Source of the DNA: Marinobacter halodurans
Lineage (GTDB): Bacteria; Pseudomonadota; Gammaproteobacteria; Pseudomonadales; Oleiphilaceae
Reading direction: 5' to 3'
NCBI RefSeq assembly: GCF_004327985.1
Contig: NZ_SJDL01000008.1
Location: forward strand, 91,103 to 155,102
Length of the DNA stretch: 64,000 nt
Shown here: positions 61,396-64,000 of the stretch, piece after piece
Numbering within the stretch: position 1 is the stretch's first letter
Layout of the letters: every line of letters starts with the position of its first letter
The notes under the pieces: generated by a model
Told to the model about the DNA's origin: nothing
The model's input: the letters and a program-made list of their open reading frames with translations, nothing else
Database searches by the model: none
Made by a program: the position numbers and the translations under genes

Positions 61396-62739
61396 ATGGT
61401 GAAATCAAAGAAAGGCAAAGCCGTTTTCGCAATCCTTTTTTCTGCAATGGCTATGACAGCCCATGCTGATCAGGAATCCAGTGTTGAAAAATCCGTTGAG
61501 GCTTGGACGAAATTCTGCAGGCAATCGGTGAACGTGAAGAATCGCCTGGGGCAGGGGGGGCATCGCCCAACTGAGGCATCCATCAAAGAGGGCATTACCA
61601 CACTGATAAGTTTCGGAATGGTGGACAGACTAGGAAAGCTCAGACCGAAAGAAGCTTGCTTGACCCTGGCAGCAAGTGCAGAAACCACGATACCAGTCAT
61701 TGTAATTTTCAAGCCCAAGACCACCGTCTCGTCACAAAGAGTGACGATGCTCTCCCAGTCAGGAAAAGCCCTATTCGATCGACTCAATGAACTGAATATT
61801 GGGTATAGCGGCGCCGGCTTCCTGGATCAACATTACGCAGCCAGCACACCCGATAACCCTTACCCACGTCGTGATCGGAAGAACAGAATCCGAATCACTG
61901 CGATGCGTGGGGCGAATCAACCCAGAGATTTCTCAGTCGGATTAACGAATCATTGTCTCGTCGGCATTGATTCTGCTCCCTTCAGTCAGTTTTTAAGGGG
62001 ACTCCCGAACGAGCTCCAGCAAACGTTGCCCGATGAGGATTTTGCATGGTTGGAAGCTAACGGGGATGCCATGAGCTTCTGGCACGAAGTAGGGCATTGT
62101 GAAGCCAGCCCCGTGGTCGCTTCTGGAGTCCGGCGAGGCAATGAAGGCCATTCAAGATCATCGAGTCTCGACAGCTGCAACACACCAACCAATAACCAGT
62201 ATGCGGATCAGCCTTCTGTAGTTTATACCGAGCAGGAGAAGCGAAGGATCTTGAATGTTGTCGAACAGGACCGTTCGAATTTGAACGGAGCCCAGTTGCC
62301 AAAATCGACCCCTGATCCATGGATAATAATGGACCTCTCCAAAGAGGTGCTGGCCGACGATTTCGCATATAAAGCTTTCAAGGCCAGATTTCCCCATGCA
62401 ACTGAGCCATGTCAGTCAGCACCAACGCTTAATCCGTGGGGTAGGTTCCGACTTTTGATGAGTCTTTATTCTCCACGCCCCAGTCGCATGAACTGGATAA
62501 TGCCTTACCTCAATCGAAGCCAGACTAGCGACCAGCGGCGAAAGTTGCTGGCGGACGCCTGGGATGGATTGCGTCAGGTTGCGTTTGGTGATTATGGCAA
62601 GATTCCAAGAGCCGGGGAGCTGCAGGGGAACAGCTATCAAGGTGATCGATATATGAGGGTTCCGAGTGAAACACCGGATCCTTCAAGATCTGAAAAGTGG
62701 GCAAATTGGATTCGGTATTGGGTAAACGCTGACCAGTAG
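61396..62739 (+). CDS. exported protein with HExxH zinc-protease motif
   Basis: I chose ATG 61396 because the protein then begins MVKSKKGK followed by a hydrophobic signal segment ending MTAHA, about residue 25. The frame extends to 61348 without a ribosome site. HEVGH with His230, Glu231 and His234 is the classical zinc metallopeptidase motif, preceded by WLEANGDAMSFW. A candidate third ligand lies further on but is not certain. The family is not recognised. It could be a secreted or periplasmic protease. Confidence 0.7.
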   Translation: MVKSKKGKAVFAILFSAMAMTAHADQESSVEKSVEAWTKFCRQSVNVKNRLGQGGHRPTEASIKEGITTLISFGMVDRLGKLRPKEACLTLAASAETTIPVIVIFKPKTTVSSQRVTMLSQSGKALFDRLNELNIGYSGAGFLDQHYAASTPDNPYPRRDRKNRIRITAMRGANQPRDFSVGLTNHCLVGIDSAPFSQFLRGLPNELQQTLPDEDFAWLEANGDAMSFWHEVGHCEASPVVASGVRRGNEGHSRSSSLDSCNTPTNNQYADQPSVVYTEQEKRRILNVVEQDRSNLNGAQLPKSTPDPWIIMDLSKEVLADDFAYKAFKARFPHATEPCQSAPTLNPWGRFRLLMSLYSPRPSRMNWIMPYLNRSQTSDQRRKLLADAWDGLRQVAFGDYGKIPRAGELQGNSYQGDRYMRVPSETPDPSRSEKWANWIRYWVNADQ

Positions 62740-62838
62740 CTTGTCAGAAAAGTCCGACATCACTGCCATATCTTGGGGCTAATTTTCTCTACAATGTGTG
62801 GAATAAAGTACCCAAAGTGACAAATTGATGAGGCGGTC

Positions 62839-64000
62839 ATGAGTCAGCGATTACCGGCATTTTTCCCACTGATCCGCAACCCGGACATTCGTATTGCGCC
62901 GATATCTTCAGGTGCATCATGGTTTGCTGCAATTTACTGGCGGAACGATGCGGTCTCTGAGTCCCAGTATCAAAAATTGATATCAAATGGGTTCGTTCCT
63001 GGCAAGCAGGGGCGTTTGTTCTACCCGCGCCCCATGGAACCCCAGATGATGGAAAGCGTTTGTCGTCTTCTCGGCGGGGCCATGGAAGTATTGAGACCCG
63101 AGCACACAGTGGTCCTCGAATCAGGCGCTCCTTTTGAAAGCCCGCTACCAGATGAGATTCGTCAGGGTATTGCCTGGTGGTGGCGTCACAACCGCCAAGC
63201 CCTAGCACAAGAAGTGCGCATGTCACTGGAGGGCAGCTCTGACGAAGGTGTCAGGGCTATTGCAACCCAATATTCCGAAGGACAGTGGCGAAACCCAGAC
63301 CGGTTGAAGCAATGGGTCAGTCAAGCTCTTGATGGCGAGCTGGAACCTGTAACAGAACCAATCGTGGGGCTGGGGTTAAGCTGGGCCATCGATAGAGTGG
63401 GGCAGGGCGATGAGATTTCTCCTGAATTGGCTGATTGGCGAGCAACACTTGCCAAGTACCGCGGAGAGGTCGTAAACGAGGTGCCGGCTCGCCCCGCGAA
63501 TCTTGCGACTCAGCTTGCTGCATCCAGTCTGCCGAAAATAGGCCAGCGAGTTCGCTGGAGGGATGACGGTAGCAACACGATCAAGAAAGGCGTCGTGAAG
63601 CGGCACAGCGGAGAAACCGAAGATGCGATCTGGGTGCTGCCCGATCGACCTCACTATGTTTCCGGCTTGACAATGCCGCAAGTGATAAGAGTATTTCCCA
63701 GCCAACTATTGGATCACGTCGGGCCGGAACCGGTTAAGCCGTCTGAAGCCGCCTCAGAAGGCGGTGAAGCAACTAAAGTGGAAGGGCGCTCTGACATACT
63801 GCCTACCGACATTCCATGCGCTGCGCTACAGCACATGGAGTCCGACGAGTATCCACCGAGTAAGATTCGCAATTATCTGAGGGTTGGCCTGGCCAGCCAG
63901 CATATTAGAGGTATTCATCCGCTATCCCCCTTCGTCTCCAAAATGGAAGATGAGGGCGAGCTTGTTTTGAGTTTCAAGGCGTCGTCCTCAGGGATCAGCA
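62839..64000 (+). CDS. N-terminal part of a large protein, cut by window end
   Basis: The frame is open from ATG 62839 (with GAGGCGG upstream) to the end of the window, giving 387 residues with no stop. The first 180 residues are unrecognised. A segment around residues 235-270 (IGQRVRWRDDGS, then a beta-rich stretch) resembles a small beta-barrel. It may be the beginning of a giant helicase/methylase gene of the kind truncated at the left edge, but no helicase motif is visible yet. Confidence 0.65.
   Translation, partial: MSQRLPAFFPLIRNPDIRIAPISSGASWFAAIYWRNDAVSESQYQKLISNGFVPGKQGRLFYPRPMEPQMMESVCRLLGGAMEVLRPEHTVVLESGAPFESPLPDEIRQGIAWWWRHNRQALAQEVRMSLEGSSDEGVRAIATQYSEGQWRNPDRLKQWVSQALDGELEPVTEPIVGLGLSWAIDRVGQGDEISPELADWRATLAKYRGEVVNEVPARPANLATQLAASSLPKIGQRVRWRDDGSNTIKKGVVKRHSGETEDAIWVLPDRPHYVSGLTMPQVIRVFPSQLLDHVGPEPVKPSEAASEGGEATKVEGRSDILPTDIPCAALQHMESDEYPPSKIRNYLRVGLASQHIRGIHPLSPFVSKMEDEGELVLSFKASSSGIS

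Overview
The window looks like part of a large conjugative plasmid (or plasmid-like element) of a gammaproteobacterium. Supporting signs are an iteron replication origin with its initiator, a ParA/ParB/parS partition locus, most of the recognisable core of a Dot/Icm (IncI-like, MPF-I) type IV secretion system, and a dense accessory region with no housekeeping genes. Gene density, moderate GC and the kinds of cargo would fit a marine host such as Marinobacter, but the host is inference only. Both ends cut through genes. Position 1 lies inside a SNF2-type helicase gene and position 64000 lies inside another plus-strand gene.

Layout. (a) 1-2.1 kb: C-terminal part of a large helicase. (b) 2.2-25.5 kb: transfer region. 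The plus strand carries two unknown genes, a lytic transglycosylase, DotM/IcmP, an unknown protein, the coupling ATPase DotL/IcmO, a YqaJ-type exonuclease and two small genes. The minus strand carries a six-gene operon of mostly exported unknown proteins (16.75-12.1 kb). DotA/TraY follows on the plus strand. A minus-strand operon then reads dotD-dotC-dotB-icmT-parM-parR (25.5-20.9 kb), so an actin-like ParM/ParR pair sits in the same transcription unit as the secretion core. (c) 25.9-30 kb: a divergent tyrosine-recombinase-like protein, a DUF805 membrane protein, a secreted YHYH/HNH nuclease and unknowns. (d) 30-52 kb: accessory and leading-region-like block with two PP-loop (PAPS-reductase-like) proteins, RadC, a C5-cytosine methyltransferase with a SymE/AbrB-like N-terminus, an ERCC4-like/HhH protein, a secreted nuclease, and the PRTRC cassette (ParB-like, E, C, F, B, ThiF). 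PRTRC resembles a bacterial ubiquitin-like conjugation set. (e) 53-55.5 kb: parA-parB flanked by five copies of a 16-bp palindrome that is a variant of the chromosomal parS sequence. (f) 56.8-59.4 kb: twelve direct iterons, degenerate inverted iterons and the Rep gene. (g) 59.4-64 kb: unknown genes, one secreted protein with an HExxH motif, and a truncated gene at the edge.

The most striking regulatory feature is a set of eight promoters between 30.3 and 51.1 kb that share the same architecture. Each has a good -35 and -10 box, and the 16-17 bp spacer is filled by a palindrome or repeat related to TAACGCGTTACGCGTTA. They stand in front of the first PP-loop gene, the small gene plus radC, the methyltransferase, the secreted nuclease, the three PRTRC transcription units and a 184-aa unknown. 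This defines a single regulon that joins the PRTRC cassette to DNA-modification and nuclease genes, probably shut off by one plasmid-encoded repressor.
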